Of a stretch of 64,000 nucleotides of DNA, positions 1 to 9,535 are shown piece after piece. How positions within the stretch are numbered: the stretch's first letter is position 1; each line of letters opens with the position of its first letter. The notes beneath the pieces were generated by a model. That model searched no databases and had not been told where the DNA came from. It worked only from the letters and a program-made list of their open reading frames with translations. The translations under genes were made by a program, and so were the position numbers. The stretch lies in contig NW_006768793.1 in NCBI RefSeq assembly GCF_000204055.1, positions 84,195 to 148,194 of the forward strand, read 5' to 3'. The DNA comes from Melampsora larici-populina 98AG31 (lineage: Eukaryota > Basidiomycota > Pucciniomycetes > Pucciniales > Melampsoraceae).

Positions 1-6
1 TTTCAG

Positions 7-222
7 GTGTTTTTCCAGGTTTCGCTTCGCTGCCAGTCTGAGATTCGTGGGCGTCTTTCCATCCACTATGAGCTTGATGGTTATGACTTCGTGCAAGAAC
101 AGACGCAGAAGGTGAAGACCAAGATGAACTATGTTCGGGTGAATCTAAAATCCATTGAGAATGTGAAGTACCATATTGAGTTCGTCTTCCGGGCTACAGG
201 CGTATTTCAATCTCATATATAA
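7..222 (+). other. possible 3' exon of a gene entering from the left
   Basis: This is an open frame of 71 codons running from the window edge to a TAA. The frame stays open to position 1, so it could be the last exon of a gene that starts outside the window; a tttccag at 13-19 could be a splice acceptor. The translation has no motif I recognise. It could equally be a chance ORF. Confidence 0.22.
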
Positions 223-792
223 GAATTCAACTAATTTTGTAGAAAAGGATGACCGAAAATACTACCAACTTTGGCTCCGTAAGTTTTAGAAATATGTGGT
301 CTGTCAGAGCCTAGTCAGAACTTTTATCGAAGCTTAGGAGATGATATATGAGATCCAAGGAAAGAAAGAGAGAGTTTACTAACCTGCGTGACATTGTTTA
401 TAATCAAGATGAAGGCTGAGTTGAGAGTCAGTCGTCGATCTCTTGTGTTTCGTAATCACAAAGCCATTTTACCATGTATGCTGAAATTCATCAGGCTTGA
501 ATGATTATTCAACGTACGGCGCGCCCCGTGCACCTGATAGCATTCAGGTGCGGGGTTTCGCTACTGACGCGCTCAGGATATGTCAAACGAAGCGCGCCAT
601 TCTTCTCCTTGTCTCTTGTATTTGTATTTTTGGTAGCCTTTTTCCACTTTATTCTCTTATTTTTTGCCTGTGGCCGAGATGATAATCTTGAGGCCTAGTG
701 GAGACGGGAAACTGGGTGTATACACTCCTTCAGCCGAAGTCCTCTCAATGCTGTGTGTCAATATGGCACGAAACACGCATTGAGAGTCGTGT
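223..792. other. non-coding stretch with one imperfect hairpin
   Basis: No gene is supported here. At 524-555 an inverted repeat (CCCCGTGCACCTGA against TTCAGGTGCGGGG, loop of about 5 nt, one 2-nt bulge) could form a stable hairpin; its role is unknown. The short ORFs at 497-898 overlap each other and the tRNA and look spurious. Confidence 0.4.
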
Positions 793-889
793 GTCTCCGT
801 GGCGCAATTGGTTAGCGCGTCTGACTGTTACCAGGGTATCCAAGTGTGACATCATCAGGAGGCTGGCAGTTCAAGCCTGCCCGGGGACG
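793..889 (+). tRNA. tRNA-Asn (GTT), intron-containing
   Basis: A full cloverleaf can be drawn. The acceptor stem is GTCTCCG/CGGGGAC with one T-G pair, the D arm lies in GGCGCAATTGGTTAGCGCG, the anticodon stem is TCTGA/TCAGG and the T arm is GGCAG-TTCAAGC-CTGCC. The anticodon GTT is at 827-829. A 23-nt intron (831-853) sits between positions 37 and 38, the canonical place for eukaryotic nuclear tRNA introns. The discriminator base is G at 889. A T5 run at 892-896 and a longer T run near 930 can serve as Pol III terminators. Confidence 0.93.
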
Positions 890-966
890 CATTTTTGACG
901 TCATCAAAGCGCAAGTTTTGACTAAAAAAAGTTTTTTTTTTCGTCACAAACCTATATTCACAATTT

Positions 967-3300
967 CTACTCTCCAAGTTTCAATCCCGATCGTCCTTGC
1001 CAAGGTACTCCATCATTTTTAACGTCTTCCCATTCTTTTAATAATTTCAAATCTACGCTTTTGCCTGAGCTAGCCTCACCTGTAGAAGATCCACTTTCTG
1101 CTAAAAGTTGTCTTTGATTTGAATCGATTCCTACTGGCCAAAATTCTTGGGCTATTGGATGAGCATATCCAGGTTCGTATTTATAATCGGCTCCATATCC
1201 TAACTGAAAACTCTCAAACTTGGCGTTCTTAGTACTTGATTGACTTTTGATGAAAAACAAAGAATCTGCTGACCTGTTCCATCATTTTAGTTGGAGCGTT
1301 TCGTAGATGAATTGGAACTGGGTGAGCTGGCGAATTGGCAACCAACGTTTTTGCTCGCTTATACCTAATTTCACCCCTGGTATTCAACCTAACTTGTATC
1401 TTATAATGTCTAGTACTTTGAGGAGAGAGCACGTACGCTTTATAAGATCTTACACTTTTAGGTGACTCGGCTAGCATCACCACAACTTGAGCCAAGATTG
1501 TATCAGCTTCAGGCATACCTATTGAGCAATTCAAGTCAATGCGATCCATGATCAAGAGTGGACCACAAAAAAAGCTTCAGAGAAAATACATACCGATCAG
1601 TTGGGTTGCTTGAAAAGCACTTACGGCTTGAGTTAGAGCGTCAGGATTACCTGCACCTATATCTTCAGACGCCATTCTAACCAATCGACGTGCTAATGTG
1701 ATAAAATCAGTCATAAAGCCGCTTGAAAAATATTGTTCAAATCAGAAAGACATACCCACATATAATGGATCTTCTCCTCCTTCTGTGAAATGTGTTTGTT
1801 TATTTTCAGACAAGAGATTTTTTGAACGAGTAAATTTTGAAATCTTCGTACTTACCTAACATTCTTGCTAACCAATATAATGCAGCATTTGGATCACTTC
1901 CTCTGACGCTTTTATGCAGAGCTGAAATCATATCATAATGACAATCACCGTCGCTAATAATCAATACCCCAAAGACAGATCAATGAGTATATGACTCAAG
2001 CGACCAAAGGGCAAAAAAGTGATATATCGTTGTAACACAGCTTACTTGTCATAAAAAACATACCGTTTTCCAAGTATGTCAGAGAGTTCATCAAATTTGA
2101 TGGAAGTTTCAGAAGATTTAGAAAAATGAATCAAGATATCTAAATGATTTAAAGCAACTCTAGCATCACCATCAGCAGCCCTAGAAATCCTACTTAGAAT
2201 TTCTTCTTCTTCTTCGAATTTAAAAGATTCAAGTTCAGAGGCTCTTTTAAGAATAGATAATGTATTTGCGTGAGAATGAGGTTTGAGTTCGATTAAACGG
2301 GTTCTGGACATTAATCTATTTGTGAATTTGAAGGATGGATTCTCTGTACTTGATAAAATCATCATGACTTCTCCTGAATCAATATGAGGTAGAAGTACTG
2401 TATGAAGATCGAAAAACAAATTTCCAATCAGAAAAATGCACCAATCTCCTTGATATCTTGGTAAAGAGTATAAGAAAGACGTACAATCTTGTTGAGTCTT
2501 ATTCAAACGCTGTGCATCATCTATAAAAACAATAAGTCTTCGTAAAGGAATCGCACTAGAAGAGGAAGAAGAACGTTTCCAAGGATTGATTCTTGAAGTA
2601 TGATCATTAATTGATTTCCTCCATTCAGCCGCACCAAAATCTGTACCGGATAATTCGCAAAACGTATGATTTGATCCAGCTGCTAAACATCTTGCTATTG
2701 TAGTCTTTCCTGAACCTGGAGGCCCCCAGAGTGTTATTGATGAGCCGGTTTGAAGAAGGGTCGGTATTAAGCCTGGTTTTGATCCTGCACCCCCTCCAAT
2801 CAGATCTGGAGAAGCTATGTTTGACGAGTAGATATGGTTAGCAGCATGCAGCATAGAAAGGAGAAGCTACCAAGAGTCACCTATACATTGATCGAGGGTA
2901 GTAGGTCGAACGCGCTCAGCGAGTGGTTTGAGTGTATTCGAGGTGTTTTTCTCATTGGTATTGTTATTGTTGATGGTGAAAGTAGTATCGAGAGAGGGAC
3001 TAGAAACAGTTGCCGGAATTGTACGTTTCTTCTGACTTGATTGACGCGAAATCAAAGGTGTAGAAAGACCAGAATCGGAAGCTTTGCGTTTGACAGAAGT
3101 CGATTGAAACGGTAAAGTAGATTGAGAAGTTGAGTTGATGGGAAGATGTGAATCGAGATGTAAGTTTATGAGGTTTGAAGAAACTGGTTGAGAACAAATC
3201 GGACTTGAAACAAAACATCATTGTCATTATCAGCAACCGAATGAGGAACTAGGTCATGGAGAAAGACTCACCAATCCACTTTTACTGAAGAAAGGTTCAT
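967..3300 (-). CDS. MGS1: AAA+ ATPase of the MGS1/WRNIP1/RarA family
   Basis: This is a nuclear replication-fork and DNA-damage-tolerance ATPase family. My model has 9 exons: 3272-3300, 2881-3203, 2485-2814, 2046-2397, 1856-1953, 1756-1782, 1594-1692, 1274-1518 and 967-1203. They sum to 1740 nt, giving 579 aa with phase kept at every junction. The N-terminus carries a UBZ4-like ubiquitin-binding finger (CPIC, then HLDSH at about residues 10-30; the usual last Cys is His). Walker [10 protein letters not shown] is at 148-156 and Walker B at 213-217 reads FIDD, where the family normally has FIDE. Sensor-1 STENPSF follows, then the clamp-loader-like C-terminus with [26 protein letters not shown] and HLRNAPTK. 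The start ATG at 3300 was chosen because it puts the finger in frame. An apparent stop at 2867-2869 lies inside a 66-nt intron (2815-2880, CTAAC branch site). The intron at 2398-2484 is 87 nt, stop-free and in frame. One exon is only 27 nt. Confidence 0.93.
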
Positions 3301-4151
3301 CGATCAAGCATTTCACATCAACCTTCTCCTCAGCGTTTCACGTTTACAAAAGAAAGACTTTCATACCATCTGAAACTTCAGGTTTTTGATCTTCATCCTT
3401 CTTGGTAAACATCGTGGGTCTGTGTATACTGGCGAGGACGAATCAGTATGAATCGCGGAAACACAGGACATGATATTCACATTCGGGTAATCAGGACCTC
3501 ACGATGACCGTGACGTCCTGTGACATGAACTTTCTTTGCTTCGATCTTGTTGAAGGAGGGGCTCAATCGACCGAGCCGACTCCATACGTAGGGTTCATGG
3601 AGGGCCAGTGATTGGTCTTGGGGACCGCTATGTAGGCCCTTCATCTGGCTGTCATTTCTTAAGCAGCTGTCAGATTATCTCACTTTGGGCTTACCCGGCC
3701 CTTGACAAGGTGTGACCGTTTCTCATCACGATATGGCCTACTTTGTAATACGGCCTGAAAGTTAAACCAACGAACAAGGCGAAAGCCATCTTGGTTTTAC
3801 GATGAATTCTCACTTTTTGTTCGTTGACTTGGTTCTGAATATAAATAGCGAGACTACCTTTTGCATCTCACTTCATGCTTGTTTAATTATTTATCTGCTT
3901 CTCCTCAAATCAACCAGGCTGCGTTTATCTGCTTGTCATCTTTTTGCTATACTCGAAATAATTGCTCTACTTTAAATCACGCTCAGGACAACTCTTCCGT
4001 GCGCTATCCATACCTGAAAGCGAAGCTTAACTAAGCCCTTCACGAGCGCGTTCGCCATTTGACACATCCTTGTGAGTCTTCTTATCAGCGAGTTTGAAAT
4101 GGCAAAGCTCATCAATTGACTTATTTCTTTCCCGATATATTAAATAGTATC
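3301..4151. other. intergenic region upstream of MGS1 and of the Gag gene
   Basis: This holds the MGS1 upstream region and the leader of the Gag gene. Around 3710-3850 lies the left copy of a diverged direct repeat (see the 3700-6790 entry), with an A/T-rich TATA-like ataaata near 3840. A spliceable intron, 4072-4147 (GTGAGT...TAG, 76 nt), ends four bases before the Gag start codon. Confidence 0.45.
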
Positions 4152-6790
4152 ATGTCTAGAGTTTCATCTGACTTGATCAGCACCACAACTGGGCTAGGAA
4201 ACAGTGAGATTCTAAAGCAATTACCAACACCGCTCTTCGATACATGGAATCAAGTGATTGGATATTGGTCCATTGAACAATTTGACAAATTCAGTCCTGA
4301 GCAAATGGAATGCTTTCATACGTTGAAAAGAAACAGACAAGCAACTCATCTTCAATCACAAACTGGTCTTCAAATGCTTCTCGCTTTCAACCGTCATGAA
4401 TTCATTCCTGAAGTTTTGGATTCTCCAACTAATCACAACAATCCTTCAAGACCTTCTTTAGAGGAGACTACCTCAGCGACTCCCGCGACGACCCCTTCCG
4501 GATCTGCTCGCCCTGTAGTGCCTCTGGTCTCAAAGAGCCAGAAGCCAGCTCTCGAAGCTCAAGGGAAAGAACCTGCTTCCTCTCCCTCGACGACAACGTA
4601 TCCTCTCTCTGGGTATCAACCCCGATCCCATCCTCCTTCTGTGACTTCTAGTGTAAAGATTGAAGACGTGGAAACGAACAATGTCGATGTTAAACCTCAA
4701 TTAGTCGACCCAGTGATCCTGGACCCAGTCACCTATGCCGCCTTCCGTACGTGGCAATCTATGCAGAAATCCGACAAACTTCGCTTTTCTGAAGCTCCTG
4801 AGAATGTCCACACCTCAGATACCACTACTGTTGCAAACTTGGGCCCACCTGTGGAACCGCTTACATGGACTGCCCTTGCCTCAAAGACCCCTGGAGTTAT
4901 TGCTCGAACATCACCTAATTCCAAAGAATCTGACCCGATCAAGTTAATCAGAGTCTTACACACCAGAAAATTCAACAAATACGACGGCATAAATCCTGCC
5001 GACGCGAACATCTGGTTACAATCTCTGTCAGAGGCTTTAATAGTGATCAATGGCGATGAAAGGATGTGGCATCTAGTTGGATTTCGGATGTTAAGAGGCG
5101 CTGCAATGGCCCAACTAAAGACTGTTCTTGGAACTGAAAAAGAACCAACGGATTGGGATGCGTTTTGGTCATTTATCGTCAAATCGTTTCCTCATGGTCT
5201 CTCGATGTATACGGTGGCGGATCGGTTTGAAACTTTTGCTTTCCGTCAAGGGGAGCGTGTAAGAGATGCATTTGAACGCTTCAAAGTAATTCAAAACGAT
5301 GCTACTCAAATCAATTATCCATACGAAGAACGCACTATTTTTATGAGTATACTTCCAACCAGGTTAAAAGAACATGTTCAAGCTGAATTTGTACGCAAAG
5401 CTCTTGCTGGTCAACCAATGACCTTTTCGCAAGTGGTGCTCTGTGCAATGACTGAAGAGGCCTTAAACCCTGCAAACACGAACCCAACCATCCAACCTTC
5501 CCGTCCCAAAAGGAAAAACAAGCGGAAATCACCTCCTGATAGTCATGACACATCTGACATCGTTTGTTATAATTGTCAAAAGAAAGGTCACATTTTTGGA
5601 GGTTTGGAAAACCCGACTTGTCCCGAGAAACCTACACGAAGAACCAAAAACTATTTCAAGCGTATGAAGATCAAAGGTGGTACGAACGCTCTGGGTAGTG
5701 GCTCGGGAAAGGGCAAACGGTGTACAACATGAACTTCTACTTTATTTATCTCTTCTTGAATTGAAATGCATGATCATTGTTTAATGTTATAAATGACCCT
5801 GTAGGTGCCAAACAATATGTTATACCTGACCAAATCAAGAATATTCAATATCAAATCGAGTAAAGACCTATTGCTTGATAACCCCCAAGCCCAACATGTT
5901 ATCACATTGAACAATGTCTCAAGGCCTTCTTGCCTTCTATTCATTTTAATTTGAGAAAAATACATGAGAAAGCAACTCAGCTATTTCCAATTGTAACTTG
6001 GGTTGAACCTAACAAGTGGTTCCTTAGGCAAGAGGGACCTTACTCCTCACCCCAAATGCTTTGCATGGGAGGTTGAGAAAATTAGTTGATTGATATGCAA
6101 ATTATGATAGATTGTCATTTTGTATCACACAACCAGCTTGAAAATGGTTGAGCTTGGATCTGGCTGAACATTGGCCAAGAACTCGGCTCTTGGCCAAATT
6201 GTGGATGGTGGAACAAAACCATCACGTTATGAATTTGAGTTTCTGGCCAGAGAAAAGCTGGTTGTGTAACTTTCAGAAAGACATCAAGCAGGCTTTTGCA
6301 GAAGCCAGCCAAAATGGCCATCTTCTTGGACGTTAGAATGAGACACTGGTAATGCAATGGCAGATTTTATTTTCACCTCAAGAGAAGTGGTTCTCACAAC
6401 AGGTTTTTTGATCTAACCTCATGCAAGCTCCTAGCTCTTTGGTCTGGGAGCTCTTTCTAATCTTATCAAACATTGACAACTTCACCCACATGAGGTGTAT
6501 TGCTTTGCTGAAGGGCAACCAACAGGTGTGCTTCAGCTTGTGCATGATTGGTAGCTCCTTGCCAATGCCCCATCCTGAATGCAGAGACACACCTCTGGAA
6601 CAACCTTTTTTAGACTGTTGTTGAACCTGGGTGCACCCAAATCCCTGACTGGGTGTGGCCATTGAGATGGCCTACTTTTTATTGTGGCCTGAGTTTCTTC
6701 TAACAAACAAGGCAGAAGTCATCTTGCCGGTGCTATGATTTATGTCCTAGATTCTTTGTTGGCTTTGTTTGCAGGGAGAGTTGAGAGTGA
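3700..6790 (+). mobile_element. putative non-autonomous Gag-only LTR element, old
   Basis: Two diverged direct repeats bracket the Gag ORF. The clearest matching cores are at about 3735-3800 and 6665-6720, sharing TGGCCTACTTT, CGGCCTGA/TGGCCTGA, ACAAGGC and TCATCTTG-type blocks. Weaker similarity runs through roughly 3690-3850 and 6635-6780. I see no protease, reverse transcriptase or integrase between them. This fits an LTR element that carries only gag, or a gag gene left behind by an old element. Exact LTR ends and a target duplication were not found. Confidence 0.42.
4152..5732 (+). CDS. retrotransposon Gag-like protein with zinc knuckle, no pol
   Basis: This is an uninterrupted ORF of 526 aa. 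Its start was chosen at ATG 4152, just after a probable 5'UTR intron (4072-4147) that would remove the upstream in-frame codons. Residues 1-270 are Ser/Thr/Pro-rich. About 270-415 is a retrotransposon-Gag (capsid-like) domain, with KYDGINPADANIWLQSL, WDAFWSFIVKSFP and a FETFAFRQGE..RDAFERF block. Near residues 470-490 there is a CYNCQKKGH zinc knuckle whose last Cys comes nine residues after the His, wider than the usual four. The C-terminus is basic (KRKNKRK; RRTKNYFKRMK). No pol domain follows. It could be a Gag-only transposon or a host gene derived from gag. Confidence 0.72.
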   Translation: MSRVSSDLISTTTGLGNSEILKQLPTPLFDTWNQVIGYWSIEQFDKFSPEQMECFHTLKRNRQATHLQSQTGLQMLLAFNRHEFIPEVLDSPTNHNNPSRPSLEETTSATPATTPSGSARPVVPLVSKSQKPALEAQGKEPASSPSTTTYPLSGYQPRSHPPSVTSSVKIEDVETNNVDVKPQLVDPVILDPVTYAAFRTWQSMQKSDKLRFSEAPENVHTSDTTTVANLGPPVEPLTWTALASKTPGVIARTSPNSKESDPIKLIRVLHTRKFNKYDGINPADANIWLQSLSEALIVINGDERMWHLVGFRMLRGAAMAQLKTVLGTEKEPTDWDAFWSFIVKSFPHGLSMYTVADRFETFAFRQGERVRDAFERFKVIQNDATQINYPYEERTIFMSILPTRLKEHVQAEFVRKALAGQPMTFSQVVLCAMTEEALNPANTNPTIQPSRPKRKNKRKSPPDSHDTSDIVCYNCQKKGHIFGGLENPTCPEKPTRRTKNYFKRMKIKGGTNALGSGSGKGKRCTT

Positions 6791-7038
6791 CTCTACAAAT
6801 CAACTTGTCTAGAGGTGATCAAAATAAAGTGCGGGCACTCCCTTTGGTTTTGCGGCAGAATGGTATGCAAGGACCAGTAGAGCCGCACGTGAGCAGGTGG
6901 GGTGGACCGTGGCACTGAACCCGCACCGACGGACGTCCATCCACCTGATCAACTTCTCGAATGACGAGCGCCCTTCGCGCTTCTCCTTCTCAACATTATT
7001 CTCTTAACCAGAAGTATTTCTTTGTACAATAAATCACA
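5733..7038. other. intergenic, repeat-derived
   Basis: No gene is supported. At 6121-6272 an inverted repeat (ACACAACCAGCTT at the left arm, AAGCTGGTTGTGT at the right) encloses about 120 bp and looks like a small palindromic MITE. The right copy of the Gag-flanking repeat lies at about 6650-6780. The last ~200 bp form the upstream region of the CobW-type gene. Confidence 0.4.
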
Positions 7039-8786
7039 ATGTCAGGAAGAAAAGTACCAGTGACAATCCTTTCAGGTCAACTTGGAAGTGGCAAATCGAC
7101 TTTATTACGGCGAATTTTAAAAAACCAATCGAATTTCAAATTTGCAGTCATCATGAATGAATTTGCTCAAACTGCTGATATCGAAGGTCATTAAATCAAA
7201 CTTCCAAGTCAAGAAAATTCACAAAACAACTGACTGAAAAGAGTGCAATCAATCAACAGGCAAGACGATTCAACTGACTGTTGCTAATGAAGGAACAGAG
7301 TTTCAGGAATGGTTAGAACTTGATGTAAGTCTGATTTATCTTGCAATCAATCATCATCGCCCTTTGGATGATCAGTGACAAGCTCTGATTCTTAGTGCTT
7401 TTTCTCATTTGTGATGTGTATGTCATTATGGCACAAATAGAACGGATGTTTGTGTTGTAGCGCCCAAGATCACGGTGTACGAGCTATCGAATCATTAATG
7501 CAAAGACGTGGAAGCTTTGAGTAAATTCTATATCCATTCGATCTTCCAAAGGCCCCGAAATTAGCGCAGAATCTGAACTGACTGGGTTCACGCATTCACG
7601 ATTCTTTTTAGTTATATCATCATCGAAACATCTGGCAAGCCGTAAATGATCTATCCATTTAGATTCATATGATCAATCCTTCAACACAATTGAATTTATT
7701 ACTGATATAGACTTTGGTTACGTATATTGGTTTTTTGGAATAAAACAGGTGTGGCGGATCCATCACAAATAGCTACACTTTTTTGGTTAGATTCGGCTCT
7801 TGAGTCTGTACTTTATTTAGATGGGATTCTTATCACAGTGGATAGTCTTAACTTAGAAATGGTAAGCCTCTTTCATTGCTTTGATTTTCTCTTTATATCA
7901 TTATTCTTTCCAAAACGCAAATAAGTCAATTTTGAAGTTTTTTTGCTAACTCCTGTTTACTCACTGCTTGGGGATGATTGTGTTCAGCAATTGAACGAGG
8001 AGTCTCGAGATGGGTCAGGTACAGTGACTAAGTTGAGCATGAAAAGATCACGCTCTTCATTTTCAGAAGCGACATGACTTGTCAATTTACCATTTCTTTC
8101 ATCGCTGTCATTCCATAACTTTAGACAAATCGCAGTTGCCGACTCGATCTATATTTCCAAGTTGGATCTCGTGGATGATGAAAAACTAACTCGGGTCAAA
8201 AGACTGATAGAGTAAGTTGTATTGAATTGCTTAAGGATTCTCGAAGCTTTGTCTGCAACTCATCAATTCAATCTTTTCCATTAGATCTATCAATCCCGGC
8301 GCCAAATTGAATGATTCCAGTCAAATATTGACTTCAACAATATCTGAACTTCTTAATTTAGATGCTTTCTCAAGTTTCAATAATGCCCAAGAAAACGAAA
8401 AAGTTCCATCACGACTTCTTACAGAAATATTCAAGGAAGGAGTAGTAGTAGGACATCAAGGTATAGGCACATTAACCATTGACTTGCCAATCCTAGAAAC
8501 AATCAATGGATCAAATAGTAAGTTTGATAAAGTGTTTCGTAAATTGATCTGGGAAGGTGTTATTGGAGAAGAAGAAAATGGATTAGAAGAACCTAGAATC
8601 TTGAGAGCCAAAGGTTTACTCAAAGATCAAAATGGGAAATGGTATATACTTCAAGCTGTTAGAGATTTATATGAAATTCAAGAAATTGATGTAGCTGAAG
8701 AAGTTGGGGGAAAACCTAGATTGGTTCTGATTGGGAAAGATTTAGATGTTAAATTGGAAGAAAAGTTTTTGGCTCAGATTTCTTAG
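7039..8786 (+). CDS. COG0523/CobW-type metal-chaperone GTPase (ZNG1-like)
   Basis: This belongs to the GTPase family that delivers metal (zinc for ZNG1) to client enzymes. Exons: 7039-7186, 7260-7324, 7441-7520, 7612-7634, 7749-7861, 7988-8031, 8125-8211 and 8285-8786, summing to 353 aa. Walker A GQLGSGKST is at 13-21, NEF follows, then the diagnostic metal motif NGCLCC at 72-77, IIIETSG, ADPSQIA, and SKLDLV in the NKxD position. The C-terminal half has LRAKGLL, LQAVRDLYEI and RLVLIGKDLD, typical of the CobW C-terminal domain. Intron 4 (7635-7748) must be GC-AG (donor GCAAGC): only this keeps ETSG-VADP in frame. The exon-6 donor is uncertain (8031, or 8013 giving six fewer residues). The N-terminus lacks the CPELVPIET-type METAP1-binding motif of true ZNG1, so the exact orthology is open. 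Confidence 0.9.
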
Positions 8787-9535
8787 GTTAAGGAATATGA
8801 GTGATTGTTGGATAGTACATATCATCAATTGTCTTTTTTCCAATGGAATCATTTTGTAAGATGGATTCGGTGATTCACCTTTGACTTCACCCGAGGTATT
8901 GTATATACGCATTTAATGACAAAAACGAGATCATGACGTCATTCAAAAACCAGGCTGGAGTGAAGCTAAAAGTTCACTTTGTCTTCAGTGGAGAGGGGGT
9001 GAGTAGGTATTCAATACTGATAACAAGTTTTTGGGGTAAGTGAAAGAGAGAAGTCTGCGTGGGTCACCAATTGATTGCCACTGGCACCAGAAGAGGATCG
9101 TAGTCAAAATATCACCAGAACAATTCAAACTCGCATCAAATCCATACAGTGCGCGGTGTTGAACTTGTTCGGCCAAAAGGAAAGATTGATCGCAAGAAGG
9201 AACAGTTGAACATCACAATTTTGGCATGAAAACCAATTGTAAATTTGTACAATCACAATGAAGACCTATTCAAAAAGAACTGGTAATGAATTGAGAGCTA
9301 GACACACAACTATAATAAACCAAATCTAGCTGGCTTAAAGACATTTGAAATGAAGGAACCAGATGCCTACTCAAGAAAATGCAAGGTGATCAACAAAAAG
9401 GTATACAATAAATCCATCAACTTCAGCTCAAGACAACAAATCCAGTGATTACACGCATGAGAATGAGAAAATCAGTAGAGACAGAATCATTGTAGAGATT
9501 TACAATGGTATATAAACTGCCCAAGTGACGCGAGC
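8787..9535. other. convergent intergenic region
   Basis: This is the 3' flank of both the CobW-type gene (+) and the invertase (-). No RNA gene, repeat or coding exon is visible. The small ORF at 8985-9176 has no recognisable content. Confidence 0.4.

Noticed and set aside
2867..2869. Premature TAG in MGS1 suggesting a pseudogene
   Set aside because: It lies in a 66-nt intron (2815-2880) with good splice sites and a CTAAC branch point; splicing gives the conserved spacing before Walker A.
4733..5182. Antisense 149-aa ORF in the Gag gene
   Set aside because: Shadow of the Gag reading frame with no motif and no intron context.
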